Source: JANXQG01 sp963719885
Lineage (GTDB): Bacteria > Planctomycetota > Planctomycetia > Pirellulales > Thermoguttaceae
Assembly (NCBI GenBank): GCA_963719885.1
Contig: CAVRDP010000009.1
Location: 186,001 to 250,000, forward strand
Reading direction: 5' to 3'
DNA: 64,000 nt
Of this stretch, positions 27,660-36,463 are shown one piece after another. Made by a program: the position numbers and the translations under genes. The notes under the pieces were generated by a model. That model was given only the letters and a program-made list of their open reading frames with translations. It made no database searches and had not been told where the DNA came from. Every line of letters starts with the position of its first letter. Position 1 is the first letter of the stretch.

Positions 27660-28838
27660 ATGCTCATGTGCTTTTCCAAGCGAATTCTTCTGGTATTGGC
27701 CCTCCTGCTGGCCGCCGCTCCCGCGGCGAGCCAAGTGGTCGATCACTACGACCTGGCCCCTTCCGTCATGCGGGCCAATGGACAATCGATCTATCCTTCC
27801 GGCGTGAGCGATCCGTCTCGGAGCAACCCGCCGGGCCCTCCGCCGGAGAGCGCGGTCCCCATACCGCCGACACCCGTGCCCTCCTCCGCCGTGACACCGA
27901 TGGGCGCACCCGGCGGAACGCTGCCCATGGGTGGGCCGGTTGCTACAACGCCAACGCCCTCGCCCGTCTTGTCGCCCAACGGTCCGGCCAGTCCCAGCAA
28001 TTCCGCGAGCAATTCCCTGCCGGCGACCGCCGCCCCCGGCGTGTGGAGTCCTCCGGCCACGGTACAAACCCAGATCTATCCCGTGGCGCCGGTCGCCCCC
28101 GAACCGGAAAAGCTTGCGGGCGCCGGTTGGTACACGCGAGTCGAATACTTTCACTGGAACGAGCGGATTGGCGGGACGGACTTTGTCAATGAGGACGGGG
28201 CCCTCACCACCGTGGGCTACGAGCGTCAGATCGGCATCGAACGCTTCCGGGCGGAACTGTTCGGCGGCACCGAGCATTACGCGAGTTACGGCGAGGCCTC
28301 AAACACCGGCTACCTCGGCCTCCGTGGTGAATACGAGATGGTCCTCGCGCCGGCCGCCTGGCAAGGCCGGGCGGCCTTCCTCGCCGGGCTGGGCACTCGC
28401 TTCTGGGTACGCGACTTGCACGACGACCCGGGCAATGGGATCGCCGGGTACCAGGAAACCTGGTGGACGATTTATCCCTATCTCGGGCTGGAAACGCACC
28501 TGTGCCTGGGAACCGGTTGGGAGTTGTATTCGGAGTCGCGGGTCGGCGCGACGGTCATGACTTACCAATTTTGTTCGACGAACTACCTGATCTACGATCC
28601 CGCGAATCCCTTCAATCCTCAGTATCCCCCCATGATTGCCGAGCGGCCCTTGTGGCCCAAGCCGGGCATCGTCGCCAACACGGAAATCGGCCTGCGCGGA
28701 CCACGGTTCTTCATCGCCGCCCGCGCCGAAGTGATGTCCTGGTCGCCGTCGTCGGATGAAGTGTCGGTGGCCCAGGTCGCGAATCAACCCAACTCGGTGA
28801 TGTTTACCGCCGGCGAACGGTTGGGGTTCAGGTTCTAA
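27660..28838 (+). CDS. Outer-membrane beta-barrel-like protein with Pro/Ser-rich linker
   Basis: 392 residues. Signal peptide ILLVLALLLAAAPAASQ, then a disordered stretch of about 45-140 full of P, S, G and T (PPGPPPESAVPIPPTPVPSS). The rest is beta-rich with alternating aromatic strands (GWYTRVEYFHWNERIGG, GYLGLRGEYEMVLAP, WTIYPYLGLETHLCLG, WELYSESRVGATVMTYQF) and ends in GERLGFRF; the terminal phenylalanine is the usual barrel-assembly signal. Role unknown. Its stop overlaps the end of the convergent kinase gene by 4 bp. Confidence 0.75.
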   Translation: MLMCFSKRILLVLALLLAAAPAASQVVDHYDLAPSVMRANGQSIYPSGVSDPSRSNPPGPPPESAVPIPPTPVPSSAVTPMGAPGGTLPMGGPVATTPTPSPVLSPNGPASPSNSASNSLPATAAPGVWSPPATVQTQIYPVAPVAPEPEKLAGAGWYTRVEYFHWNERIGGTDFVNEDGALTTVGYERQIGIERFRAELFGGTEHYASYGEASNTGYLGLRGEYEMVLAPAAWQGRAAFLAGLGTRFWVRDLHDDPGNGIAGYQETWWTIYPYLGLETHLCLGTGWELYSESRVGATVMTYQFCSTNYLIYDPANPFNPQYPPMIAERPLWPKPGIVANTEIGLRGPRFFIAARAEVMSWSPSSDEVSVAQVANQPNSVMFTAGERLGFRF

Positions 28839-29921
28839 GGCAGGGTTTTCTGCTCGGCGAGCGGGAATTCGGCGGTCACGCAGGTCCCTTCACGCGGTGA
28901 ACTTTCGATCCGGGCGGTCCCGCCGAACAGTCGCGCCCGCTCCTGCATGCCCTCCAATCCGAAGTGGTCCGGTTTGTGGACCGAAGTATCGAAGCCGCAG
29001 CCCCAGTCTCGGACCGTGACGTCGATGGTCCCGCCGGACTGGATCAAGGAGATTTCGATACGGTCGGACTGACTGTGCTGTACGGCGTTCCGCAAGGCCT
29101 CCTGGATGATGCGGAAGATCGCCATCTCCAACGTCGGGGCCAGACGGTCGAACTGGACTTGATGCGTCCAGTCGATGCGGATTTCCGTGCGACTCTCCGT
29201 GTCGCGGACGAGCTTTTCGACGGCGGCCACCAGCCCCAGTTCTTCGAGGACGACCGGCCGCAGTCCGCTGATTAGCCACCGTACCTGGGACATGCTTTCT
29301 TGTAGAAATTGCAGGCCGCGGACAACGTCCTCCGATGCCTTTTCCGCATCGGTCTTATGCGCGGCAAGGCCCGCTTGCAGGTTCATGATGGCCGCTGTAG
29401 CCGGTTGCACGAAGCCGTCGTGAATGTCGTAGGCCAACAGTTGCTGATCGCGCTGACAAATCTCCAGCGCGGTGCAGGTGGCGATGCTTTTCACGAAGGG
29501 CCTCCTCGGCCTTGGCCCTGTGCGCGAATTCGGCTTGCAGCTTTTCGTTGGCGCGGACCAGGTCGGCCGTCCGCTCTTGGACCTCCTGCTCCAATCGATC
29601 GCGGGCCTGTTGCATGGATTCCTTGCCCTGCTGAATGGTGCGAAGCAGGGGACCGATCGACGCGATGCCCGCCAGCAGTAGGATCGAAACGAGCAGGCTG
29701 AGCGACTCGCTCGACAAGTCCGCGAGATCGAGGGATCTCCCATTCACCAGCACTCCGACCAGGACGGCCAGGCGGCGAATCGCCGCCGCGAACATCGCCA
29801 CGGCAATCAGCATCCAGGCCCGGTTGGTGCCCGTAATGCGGATCAATCGCATCGCCCAGAACGCGGCTATCACCTGGGTGGCCAGGGAAAGCGCAACAAT
29901 AAGAACAAAACCTAAGCGCAT
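28835..29921 (-). CDS. Sensor histidine kinase (NarX/HisKA_3 type), one frameshift
   Basis: About 361 residues from MRLGFVLIVALSLATQ. Three or four N-terminal membrane helices (7TM-like or MASE-like sensor, with ESLSLLVSILLLAGIASIGPLL the last), a coiled coil (QQGKESMQQARDRLEQEVQERTADLVRANEKLQAEF), then the HisKA_3 box LLAYDIHDGFVQ with the phosphoacceptor His and an HATPase_c domain (EALRNAVQHSQ, DWGCGFD, GLEGMQERARLFGG). An extra base near 29470 separates coiled coil and kinase. No cognate NarL-type regulator is adjacent. Confidence 0.88.
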
Positions 29922-30113
29922 GCTGAATATGAGGTTTGGCCGACTATGAAACCGACTGCACTCGTTTAACTGTATTCTAACAGTCGCGAACGGACAAACC
30001 CGGGGAAATTCGTGAAATTCTTGGAAAAACAAGGCTCCTCGAGCATGTAGTACACTGCAAGCTGCGAAGGGTCACGCTTGCAATGTTTGGAGATGCGGTG
30101 AGGAAATGGGGCT

Positions 30114-31418
30114 CTATTTCCTGATCCACCGCCTTGATTTCATTTCCCCCTGCGACAGCGCCCCTGGAGGGCAAACCGTGACCGGCACGCGGAGATTGAA
30201 GGCGGCCCGGAACTGCGATTGCACGCGAGCAGCAAAATCGCCCTCGTCGCGACCCGGAGTACCGGGTGCCCCGGCCACCGACGGTTCGACGCGCAAGTGA
30301 AGCTCGACCATCGGGCCTCGGGCGTCCACTTCGACTTGATAGACGGCCACCTCAGGCAGCGAGAGCATGAGGTTTTCCACGGCGGCCGGATAGAGGTTCA
30401 CGCCGCGGACGAGAATCATGTCGTCGGCCCGGCCGAGGATTCCGCCGCGGAGGGCCAACTCGTGGCGGCCCTCGCGCACGGCGATGTCGAGGTTCTCCCG
30501 CACCAGGTCGCCCGTGCGATAGCGCAAGAGCGGCGAGCCGACTCGGCCGAGCGTGGTGAGAACCAGTTCGCCGACCTCCCCGCGCGGGACGGGCTTGGTG
30601 CCGAGGGGATCGATGATCTCCGCGATGTACGACGACTCGATGACCAGCAGCGTGCAGGGCCGCCCCGGGCATTGATACGTCACGGGGCCGACCTCCGTCA
30701 TGCCATGGTGGTCGAAGACTGTCGCCCGGGGCCATGCGAGTTCGATCTGTTCGCGCGTGGCAGGCACGCTGCCTCCCGGTTCGCCGGCGACGATGATCGT
30801 TCGTACGGCGAGCGAGGCCGGGTCGATCTGGGCCGTGGCGGCGACTTGGCCAAGGTGTACGGCGTAGGTCGGCGTGCAGCAGAGGACGTTCGCCGCGTTG
30901 TCGCGGATCGCCTGCAAACGGGCGAGGCTGCTCAGTCCGCCACCGGGCAGGCAGCGGCAGCCCATCTGGCAGGCCGCTTCGAACGCCGTCCAAAAACCGA
31001 GGAACGGCCCGAAGGAAAAACCGAAGTACACGGCGTCGGCCGGCACGACCTCGGCAGCGGCAAAGACCTGCTTCCAATTATCGAGCATCCACTGCCAGCT
31101 TTCCGGCGTGTCGAGCCAGCGCAAGGGCACACCGCTGGTGGCGCTGGTCTGCGTGAAGCGGTTGTAAGCACTGAGCGGATACGTGAGGTTCGTGCCGTAA
31201 GGCGGATGGGCCTGCTGGTCGGCGACGATTTCCTCCTTCCGCGTGAAGGGCATGTTGCGGAAGAAGTCGTCGAGCGTGCGGAGTTCGCCGCTCAGGCCCG
31301 CTTGTTCCAGCCGCGGACCGTAGAACCGATTGGCGGCCACCGCTTGCAGGAGCTTGCGGAGTTGCGGCAACTGGTGCGCGGCAAGCGCCTCGCGGCTGGG
31401 AAAACCTGCGGGAATCAT
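30114..31418 (-). CDS. Phenylacetate-CoA ligase-like AMP-forming enzyme (PaaK family)
   Basis: 434 residues from the ATG at 31418. Activates a carboxylic acid with ATP. Motifs: TSATSGVPLRW (P-loop-like), FSFGPFLGFWTAFEAACQMGCRCLPGGG, CCTPTYAVHLGQ, IIVAGEPGGSVPATR, YRTGDLV and the C-terminal lid ILGRADDMILVRGVNLYPAAVE, ending GEMKSRRWIRK. The substrate is likely aromatic by family. GAPGTPGR (residues near 392-399) is coded by a copy of the 22-nt hairpin repeat. Last gene of a seven-gene minus-strand run with halogenase- and chorismate-lyase-like genes. Confidence 0.88.
   Translation of the reverse strand: MIPAGFPSREALAAHQLPQLRKLLQAVAANRFYGPRLEQAGLSGELRTLDDFFRNMPFTRKEEIVADQQAHPPYGTNLTYPLSAYNRFTQTSATSGVPLRWLDTPESWQWMLDNWKQVFAAAEVVPADAVYFGFSFGPFLGFWTAFEAACQMGCRCLPGGGLSSLARLQAIRDNAANVLCCTPTYAVHLGQVAATAQIDPASLAVRTIIVAGEPGGSVPATREQIELAWPRATVFDHHGMTEVGPVTYQCPGRPCTLLVIESSYIAEIIDPLGTKPVPRGEVGELVLTTLGRVGSPLLRYRTGDLVRENLDIAVREGRHELALRGGILGRADDMILVRGVNLYPAAVENLMLSLPEVAVYQVEVDARGPMVELHLRVEPSVAGAPGTPGRDEGDFAARVQSQFRAAFNLRVPVTVCPPGALSQGEMKSRRWIRK
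30250..30271 (-). repeat. 22-nt hairpin repeat, copy 5 (CG-stem variant)
   Basis: On the minus strand: GGGC, stem ACCCGG, loop TACT, stem CCGGGT, CG. Nearly identical to the copy at 9588 and in the same reading frame there (GAPGTPGR). Confidence 0.8.
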
Positions 31419-31436
31419 GGGCAATGGAAAAACTGC

Positions 31437-31610
31437 AAGGGGGCAACCACGAAACACACGAAATACACGAAAAATTGGATAATGACAGGAAAATGTACGA
31501 CAGGAAAATGAAATTCATTCTCTTTCTTATCTTCCTGTCGAACATCTTCCTGTCATTTGCTCTTCTTCTTTCGTGTGTTTCGTGTATTTCGTGGTTTATT
31601 CTTATTTGTC
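31437..31610. repeat. Imperfect long hairpin, ACCACGAAACACACGAA family, copy 1
   Basis: Left arm starts accacgaaacacacgaaa, right arm ends tttcgtgtatttcgtggt, with related text in between (gacaggaaaatg / catcttcctgtc). It overlaps the 3' end of the DMT gene, whose tail NKPRNTRNTRKKKSK it encodes. Confidence 0.8.
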
Positions 31611-32140
31611 TGTGTGCGATTCGCGCCAACCCGTCCGTGCGGCGCGGAGGCCGGCTTGTACATGGTCACCAGCCCGGCGCCGACGATGGCCAGCACGATG
31701 CCCAAATAGAACGGCCAGGCAATCGATCCCCAGCCGTCTTTAGGCGGATCGTTGATCAGGCCGACCACGGCGTTCACGATCGGTGCCCCGGCAAAGACGA
31801 TCGTCATCACCACGGGAGGCTTGCCGCCGGCCCCGAAGGCCAAGAGCACGGCGAAGGCGCCGATCGCGCCGACCACGCCAGCAACCAGCGACCACCACGA
31901 ACCGGAGGCCGTGAAGCTCCAGTCGGCGCCTTTCACCCAGAGCAGCACCAGCGGGGCCAATACGGCCGTGAGGAAGTAGGCGATGCCGACGAAGAGAAAC
32001 GCCTTGTAGCGGCCCAGAACCGGGTCTTTCATCTCCGCCTGGCCGGAGTGCAGGAAGATGCCGTACACGCCCCAGGCGGCGACGGTCATCAGGGCATAGG
32101 TGATCCAGGCAATACTCGATTGTTCAGATTGTGGGGGCAT
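31553..32140 (-). CDS. Small EamA/DMT-like membrane protein
   Basis: 195 residues, five hydrophobic segments: WITYALMTVAAWGVYGIFL, AFLFVGIAYFLTAVLAPLVLLW, WWSLVAGVVGAIGAFAVLLAFG, MTIVFAGAPIVNAVVGLI and AWPFYLGIVLAIVGAGLVTMY. This is half the size of a ten-helix drug/metabolite transporter, as in some dimeric members. The last 20 residues are encoded by a repeat and are probably not functional. It starts 3 bp after the thioesterase stop, so the two are co-transcribed; it may export the cluster product. Confidence 0.75.
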   Translation of the reverse strand: MPPQSEQSSIAWITYALMTVAAWGVYGIFLHSGQAEMKDPVLGRYKAFLFVGIAYFLTAVLAPLVLLWVKGADWSFTASGSWWSLVAGVVGAIGAFAVLLAFGAGGKPPVVMTIVFAGAPIVNAVVGLINDPPKDGWGSIAWPFYLGIVLAIVGAGLVTMYKPASAPHGRVGANRTQTNKNKPRNTRNTRKKKSK

Positions 32141-32143
32141 GAT

Positions 32144-32587
32144 TTACTCCTTTTTTAACAACTCGGCTGGCGCAACCTCGATCAGCCGATCGATCGCTTC
32201 CGGGATCGGGATGGATGCCATCTGCCCGCTGGTTCGGTCGATCGAAACGCAAACTACGGTGACCGAACCGACGGCCGCGAGGGTTTCGTCTGGCTTATAG
32301 AAACGGAATTCGTAGGTGACCGACTTCGACCGCTTCTCGCGCACCAGGAGATGCACGTCCAGGTCATCTTCGAAGCTCAACGGGGCGCGGAACTTGCAAT
32401 CGGCATGCACCCGCGGCCAGGACACTAGGTCGTCGCCGTTGACCGCATGCACGGACAGACCAAGCGAGCGCAGGAACTCGTGCTCGGCCCGCTCCATATA
32501 GCGGAAGAAGTTCGAAAAATGGACGATCCCGGCCATATCGGTGTCGGCGAACTCGACGCGCTGCCAGGAGTGAAACTCAAAAGGCAT
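32144..32587 (-). CDS. Acyl-CoA thioesterase, 4-hydroxybenzoyl-CoA thioesterase/YbgC family
   Basis: 147-residue hot-dog fold protein. Family motif DTDMAGIVHFSNFFRYMERAEHEFL with the catalytic aspartate region (DTDMAGIVH), then KFRAPLSFEDDLDVHLLVREKRSKSVTYEFRFY. Hydrolyses aromatic or short acyl thioesters. Its place between an acid-activating ligase and a halogenase-like gene fits product release or editing. A 150-bp palindromic element separates it from the upstream gene. Confidence 0.88.
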   Translation of the reverse strand: MPFEFHSWQRVEFADTDMAGIVHFSNFFRYMERAEHEFLRSLGLSVHAVNGDDLVSWPRVHADCKFRAPLSFEDDLDVHLLVREKRSKSVTYEFRFYKPDETLAAVGSVTVVCVSIDRTSGQMASIPIPEAIDRLIEVAPAELLKKE

Positions 32588-32604
32588 CGGGATTACTTGG
32601 CTCT

Positions 32605-32757
32605 CTTTACAGAAAAATGTGGGACAGAAAAATACAGATCAGAAAGACGGGAAACCACGAAACACACGAATGACACGAAAAGAATTTCTTTCGTGTGTTT
32701 TGTGTTTTTCGTGGTTCTTTTTCTTATCTTTCTGTCCTCCATTTTTCTGTAAAACGG
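32605..32757. repeat. Long hairpin, ACCACGAAACACACGAA family, copy 2
   Basis: Outer ends ttacagaaaaatg and catttttctgtaa, middle gggacagaaa / tttctgtcc, inner accacgaaacacacgaa and its mirror. About 150 bp, filling the gap between the thioesterase and halogenase-like genes. Confidence 0.85.
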
Positions 32758-32763
32758 TTCAAT

Positions 32764-34059
32764 TCATAAACCTGCTGCTACCAAGGGCCTTCCGTGCGGC
32801 AGCGGCGCGGGGATGGCCGCCTGCTCCTCGACGGCCTGGAACAACTGCTGAAAATCCTTGTCCAGGTTGCCGATCAGGCAGTCGGTCAGGTCGCCGCGGA
32901 TGTCCGGGTTGGCCCGAATCAACTTGCCGAAGCTGAAGCTCTTGTGATAGAAAACATAGACCAGCTTTCGCATCGATTCGATCTCGCGGCATATACGCTC
33001 GGAGTACGGCACGAACCGCCTTGACGAAACATCGCCGGCCAGCAGACCTTCATGGACCGCGTCGGCGGCCAGTTCACCGCTCTTCAGCGCCAGGTATACG
33101 CCCGACGAAAAGACCGGATCGAGGAAGGCCAGCGCGTCGCCGGCCAACACCAGCCCATCCTCGGCGCTGTACTCGCCGCGGTAGGAATACTCGCGCGTGG
33201 TGTGGTACTTGCCGAACTGACAGCCCTGGGCCAGGTGCTGCTTGATCCAGAGGTTCTTTTCGACCTCGCCGTGGAAGATGTCGGCTAGGTCGCGGGGCTG
33301 GCCGAAGAGATAATCCTTCTCGGCCACGACGCCCACGCTCACCACGTCGTCGGGCAGCGGGATGTACCAGAACCAGCCCCGCTCCGGCACCATGGCTACG
33401 GTGGTCGAGCCTTCGTCGATCCCCGGGTCGCGCAGCGCGCCGCGATAATAGGTCCAGACGGCCATCTTGTTGAGCACGGGGTCCCACTTCCGCCCGTTGG
33501 TCTTGCTGAGGCTGAAGATGTCGCGGCCGCTGGCGTCGATGGTCATCTTGGCCCGCACCTCGTACTCGCTTCCGTCCTTGCCGGCGGCCGTGACGCCCAC
33601 GACCCGCCCGCGGGCACCATGTCGGGCACCATGTACCCATGGTCGTGGTCGGCGAAGGATGCCGGTGGCCTTGGTCTCTTCGCGGACCTCGACGCCTTTC
33701 TCGCGGGCGTTTTCCAGCAGCATCTGGTCGAACTCGCCGCGGACGACCTGCCAGGTGACGGCCGCTTCATGCTGCAAGTGCTTATGGAAATAAAATGGCG
33801 CGGAGACCCGTCCGTCCTGGCTGGCGAACTGCACGGCATACTTCCGCGGGAAGTGCGACTTCTTGAGCTTCTCGATCATGCCGATCCGCTGTAGCGGGAA
33901 GAAGCCGAACGGCAGCAGCGACTCGCCAATGTGATAGCGGGGGAATTTCTCTTTTTCCAGGAGCAGCACTTTGTGCCCGTGCATGGCCAGGACAGCCGAA
34001 GAGGTCGAGCCGGCCGGCCCGCCGCCCACAACGATTACGTCATATTGGTATTCATTCAC
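32764..34059 (-). CDS. Flavin-dependent halogenase-like oxidoreductase
   Basis: 431 residues from the GTG at 34059. FAD-binding YDVIVVGGGPAGSTSSAVLAM at the N-terminus, EKEKFPRYHIGESLLP, GWFWYIPLP (matches the WxWxIP halogenase motif) and FLDPVFSSGVYLAL (FxPxFSxG). These features fit class B flavin halogenases of phenolic or pyrrolic substrates; related members of the superfamily, such as geranylgeranyl-reductase-like proteins, do not halogenate. Residues RRPRPWVHGARHGARG are coded by an in-frame palindromic repeat in a surface-loop position before RVVGV. Directly follows the chorismate-lyase-like gene. Confidence 0.78.
   Translation of the reverse strand: MNEYQYDVIVVGGGPAGSTSSAVLAMHGHKVLLLEKEKFPRYHIGESLLPFGFFPLQRIGMIEKLKKSHFPRKYAVQFASQDGRVSAPFYFHKHLQHEAAVTWQVVRGEFDQMLLENAREKGVEVREETKATGILRRPRPWVHGARHGARGRVVGVTAAGKDGSEYEVRAKMTIDASGRDIFSLSKTNGRKWDPVLNKMAVWTYYRGALRDPGIDEGSTTVAMVPERGWFWYIPLPDDVVSVGVVAEKDYLFGQPRDLADIFHGEVEKNLWIKQHLAQGCQFGKYHTTREYSYRGEYSAEDGLVLAGDALAFLDPVFSSGVYLALKSGELAADAVHEGLLAGDVSSRRFVPYSERICREIESMRKLVYVFYHKSFSFGKLIRANPDIRGDLTDCLIGNLDKDFQQLFQAVEEQAAIPAPLPHGRPLVAAGL
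33612..33650 (+). repeat. 22-nt hairpin repeat, copy 6, with half copy
   Basis: Half copy GGGCACCATGTC (33612), then the core at 33624-33645 (stem ACCATG, loop TACC, stem CATGGT) and TGGTCGG. Antisense to the halogenase-like gene but in frame there, read RPRPWVHGARHGA. Confidence 0.85.
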
Positions 34060-34070
34060 AGTAACATACC

Positions 34071-34716
34071 TCACTTGTCCGGCGGCAGGACTTCCACGAC
34101 TTCGGCGACCACGCCGCCCGACGCCGTCGCTCATGCAGTTGCAGCGGCCATAGAGCCATTGCGGCGCAGGGAGCGCCAGAGATTGTTCGATCAGGCGATT
34201 CGAGCGGATTTTGAAAAACCCGCCCGGACAATGGCGATAGGCCAGTCCGTGCCGGGCCAGGACGGCGCCCAGCGGCGAACGGGCGGCGAGCACGTCCCGC
34301 CGGGCCGCCTCGCTCAACAACGGCAAGAGGATCCGCATCGCCCCATATTCGACCGGCCGCAACGACTCGGCCGTTTCCAGCACGATATGCCGCCGATACC
34401 ACTGCGGCCCCTGGTGACGTTGGAGCACTTTCAGCCGCACCGGCTCGCCATAATGCCGGGTGAGCGTGGAAGTCATGTCGCTGAAATGCACCAACAGATC
34501 ATGCTGCGGCTGCGGGATCGACTCGGCGGGCACGAACCGCACTTCGATTTGCGGCGGTTCCGGCAGGACTTCATAAAACTCGCCGAGCAACGCCAGAAAG
34601 TGATCGCAACTCTCCACGTCTCCTCGTACACCCGTCGCAAGCGACGAGGCGAAAGAGACGCCGGGGGTGATGCTCTTGAGCAGGGTGGCGGGATTGTTCG
34701 GCATATTTTCCATCAT
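34071..34716 (-). CDS. Chorismate pyruvate-lyase-like protein, one frameshift
   Basis: About 214 residues once an extra C near 34126 is removed; it then ends VVAEVVEVLPPDK with TGA at 34071. The core VRLKVLQRHQGPQWYRRHIVLETAESLRPVEYGAMRILLPLLSEAARRDVLAARSPLGAVLARHG resembles the UbiC/DUF98 fold, which removes pyruvate from chorismate to give a hydroxybenzoate. Similar proteins occur in pigment and dialkylresorcinol clusters. Assignment is by motif pattern and moderately certain. Lies 8 bp after the radical SAM gene and 11 bp before the halogenase-like gene. Confidence 0.68.
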
Positions 34717-34724
34717 TCACTTCA

Positions 34725-36065
34725 TCACGTGTAGCGTGTACTGCGATGTTCTGCCCGGAAGAACTCGTGCAACAGCTCGTCCACCCGCAGCAGCCCTTGC
34801 CGCGTGAGCGTCACGCGCTTGTGGCTAAGCGTCAGGTAACCGTTAGCGAAATGATGCGCAAGCGGTTCGGCAAAGCGCGTGAAAATATCGACGCCGAACT
34901 TGCCGCGGAAGTAGGCCGCGTCGACCTCTCCGAGCTTGAGCAGGAGGATGAACTCGCGAATCAGCCGGTCGTCGTCGCTCAAGGCCATGCCGCGGGCGAT
35001 GGGTAGTTCGCCGCGGGCCGCACGCTCGACGTAAGGCCCAAAATCCTTCTCGTTCTGATAGTGCGTGCCATGGAAGTGGCCGAACGAGGCCACGCCCAAG
35101 GCCATCATGTCGGCGCCCCGCCAGAGGTATTCGCGATACTGGAAGTGGTTGACGCTGGGGTTGCGAATCGCCGTGTAGCCGCTGGTGATCGTGTAGCCGG
35201 CGTTTTCCAACTCGGAAAAAGCGTAATCGACCCACGCCCGCTTGGTGGGCCAGTCGGCCACGGGGGCGACGATTTCACCCTTCTCGTGCATTTCCTTGTA
35301 AATCTTCGTGTTGAAGGGGACCTCCATCTGGTAGACGGTCACGCACTCGGGCCCCAACTCGATGGCCTTGCGGACGCACACCTTCCAATTGGCCTCGGTC
35401 TCGTTGAGCATGCCGGCGATCAGGTCGATGTTGATCTGCTGGAAGCCGGCCGCGCGGGAGACCTCGTAGGCCCGATAGACCTCCTTCGAGAGGTGCGCCC
35501 GGCCGTTGCTGCGGAGGATCTCGTCGTCAAAATTCTCGACGCCGATACTCAATCGCGTCACGCCCAGGTCGTGCAGGGCGTGCAGTTTTTCGTCGGTCAG
35601 CGTGCCGGGCTCCGATTCGAAGGCGATCTCTTCCGTTTCATCCCAGGGAAAGTGCTTTTGCAGTCCCGTGAAAAGCCGGGTTAGTTGCTCGATGGAAAGG
35701 AACGAAGGCGTGCCGCCGCCGAAGTAGACAAAACGCGGCCGCCGGCCGGCCAACAACCGTGTCTCGCTATACAGGGCCGTTTCGCGGAGCACTGCATCGA
35801 GGTACTGGGTCACGCGATCTTGCCGGGCGTCGCGGCCGGTGTAGACGCGGAAGTAGCAGAAATGGCAGCGGCGGCGGCAGAAAGGCAGGTGGACATAGAT
35901 GCCCATCGGCGTGCCGTCGATCGGCGGCTGGGCGATTGCGGTCTGGGCCTCCGCGGCGCCGTCGGCGTTCCAGAATGAAAAGGGCGGATAGTTGCCGACG
36001 AAGTAATTGCCGACCGTCGTCTTGGTCTGGTTCTCCGGAGAGAGTTCTTCCAGGGAAGTTGTCAT
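34725..36065 (-). CDS. HemW/HemN-like radical SAM protein
   Basis: 446 residues. YVHLPFCRRRCHFCYF holds the CxxxCxxC cluster motif and the fourth HemN-type residue; VYFGGGTPSFLS, EIAFESEPGTLT, RLSIGVENFDDEILRSNGR and INIDLIAGMLNET follow, and a HemN C-terminal domain (LIREFILLLKLGEVDAAYF). Such proteins are haem chaperones, coproporphyrinogen dehydrogenases or class C radical methyltransferases; the last are found in biosynthetic clusters. The context favours a biosynthetic role over haem synthesis, but that is inference. Confidence 0.8.
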   Translation of the reverse strand: MTTSLEELSPENQTKTTVGNYFVGNYPPFSFWNADGAAEAQTAIAQPPIDGTPMGIYVHLPFCRRRCHFCYFRVYTGRDARQDRVTQYLDAVLRETALYSETRLLAGRRPRFVYFGGGTPSFLSIEQLTRLFTGLQKHFPWDETEEIAFESEPGTLTDEKLHALHDLGVTRLSIGVENFDDEILRSNGRAHLSKEVYRAYEVSRAAGFQQINIDLIAGMLNETEANWKVCVRKAIELGPECVTVYQMEVPFNTKIYKEMHEKGEIVAPVADWPTKRAWVDYAFSELENAGYTITSGYTAIRNPSVNHFQYREYLWRGADMMALGVASFGHFHGTHYQNEKDFGPYVERAARGELPIARGMALSDDDRLIREFILLLKLGEVDAAYFRGKFGVDIFTRFAEPLAHHFANGYLTLSHKRVTLTRQGLLRVDELLHEFFRAEHRSTRYT

Positions 36066-36145
36066 GGTTGGGCCTTTCGTATGCGCGGCGAGGGAACGGG
36101 AGTACGGGGCTGTTGGCGGGGGTCGGGTTGCCCGTTCGGGGAATT

Positions 36146-36450
36146 ACGCAAAGGCGCGTAAGCCGCAAAGGCGCAAAGCAAGAGGGAGCAGGTGGTTTTT
36201 TCCTGTCCCGGAGGGACGTTTGAGAATAGCCCAGTGATTTATCACTGGGTAAGCAAGGCGAATAAAGTCCGTAGTCCCGGAGGGACGATTGAAATAAATC
36301 GCCGCCGAGCGTTTCAACCGTCCCTCCGGGACTGGATGAGGTTCTGAAGAATTCCAACCCCAGCGATAAATCGCTGGGCTATTCTCAAATGCCCCTCTGG
36401 GGCAATGATTTCGCGGCTTTGCGCCTTTGCGCCTTTGCGAGAAGAAATTC
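36146..36450. repeat. Composite palindromic element, CCCGGAGGGAC family, copy 2
   Basis: Outer arms of gcaaaggcgc units (36146 and 36416, inverted), then from 36195 the same order of inner palindromes as at 26335: TCCCGGAGGGAC, CCCAGTGATTTATCACTGGG (note paired changes), TCCCGGAGGGAC/GTCCCTCCGGGA, CCCAGCGATAAATCGCTGGG, TGCCCCTCTGGGGCA. Fills the gap between two cluster genes. Confidence 0.85.
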
Positions 36451-36463
36451 AGCGTGTTAGCCA

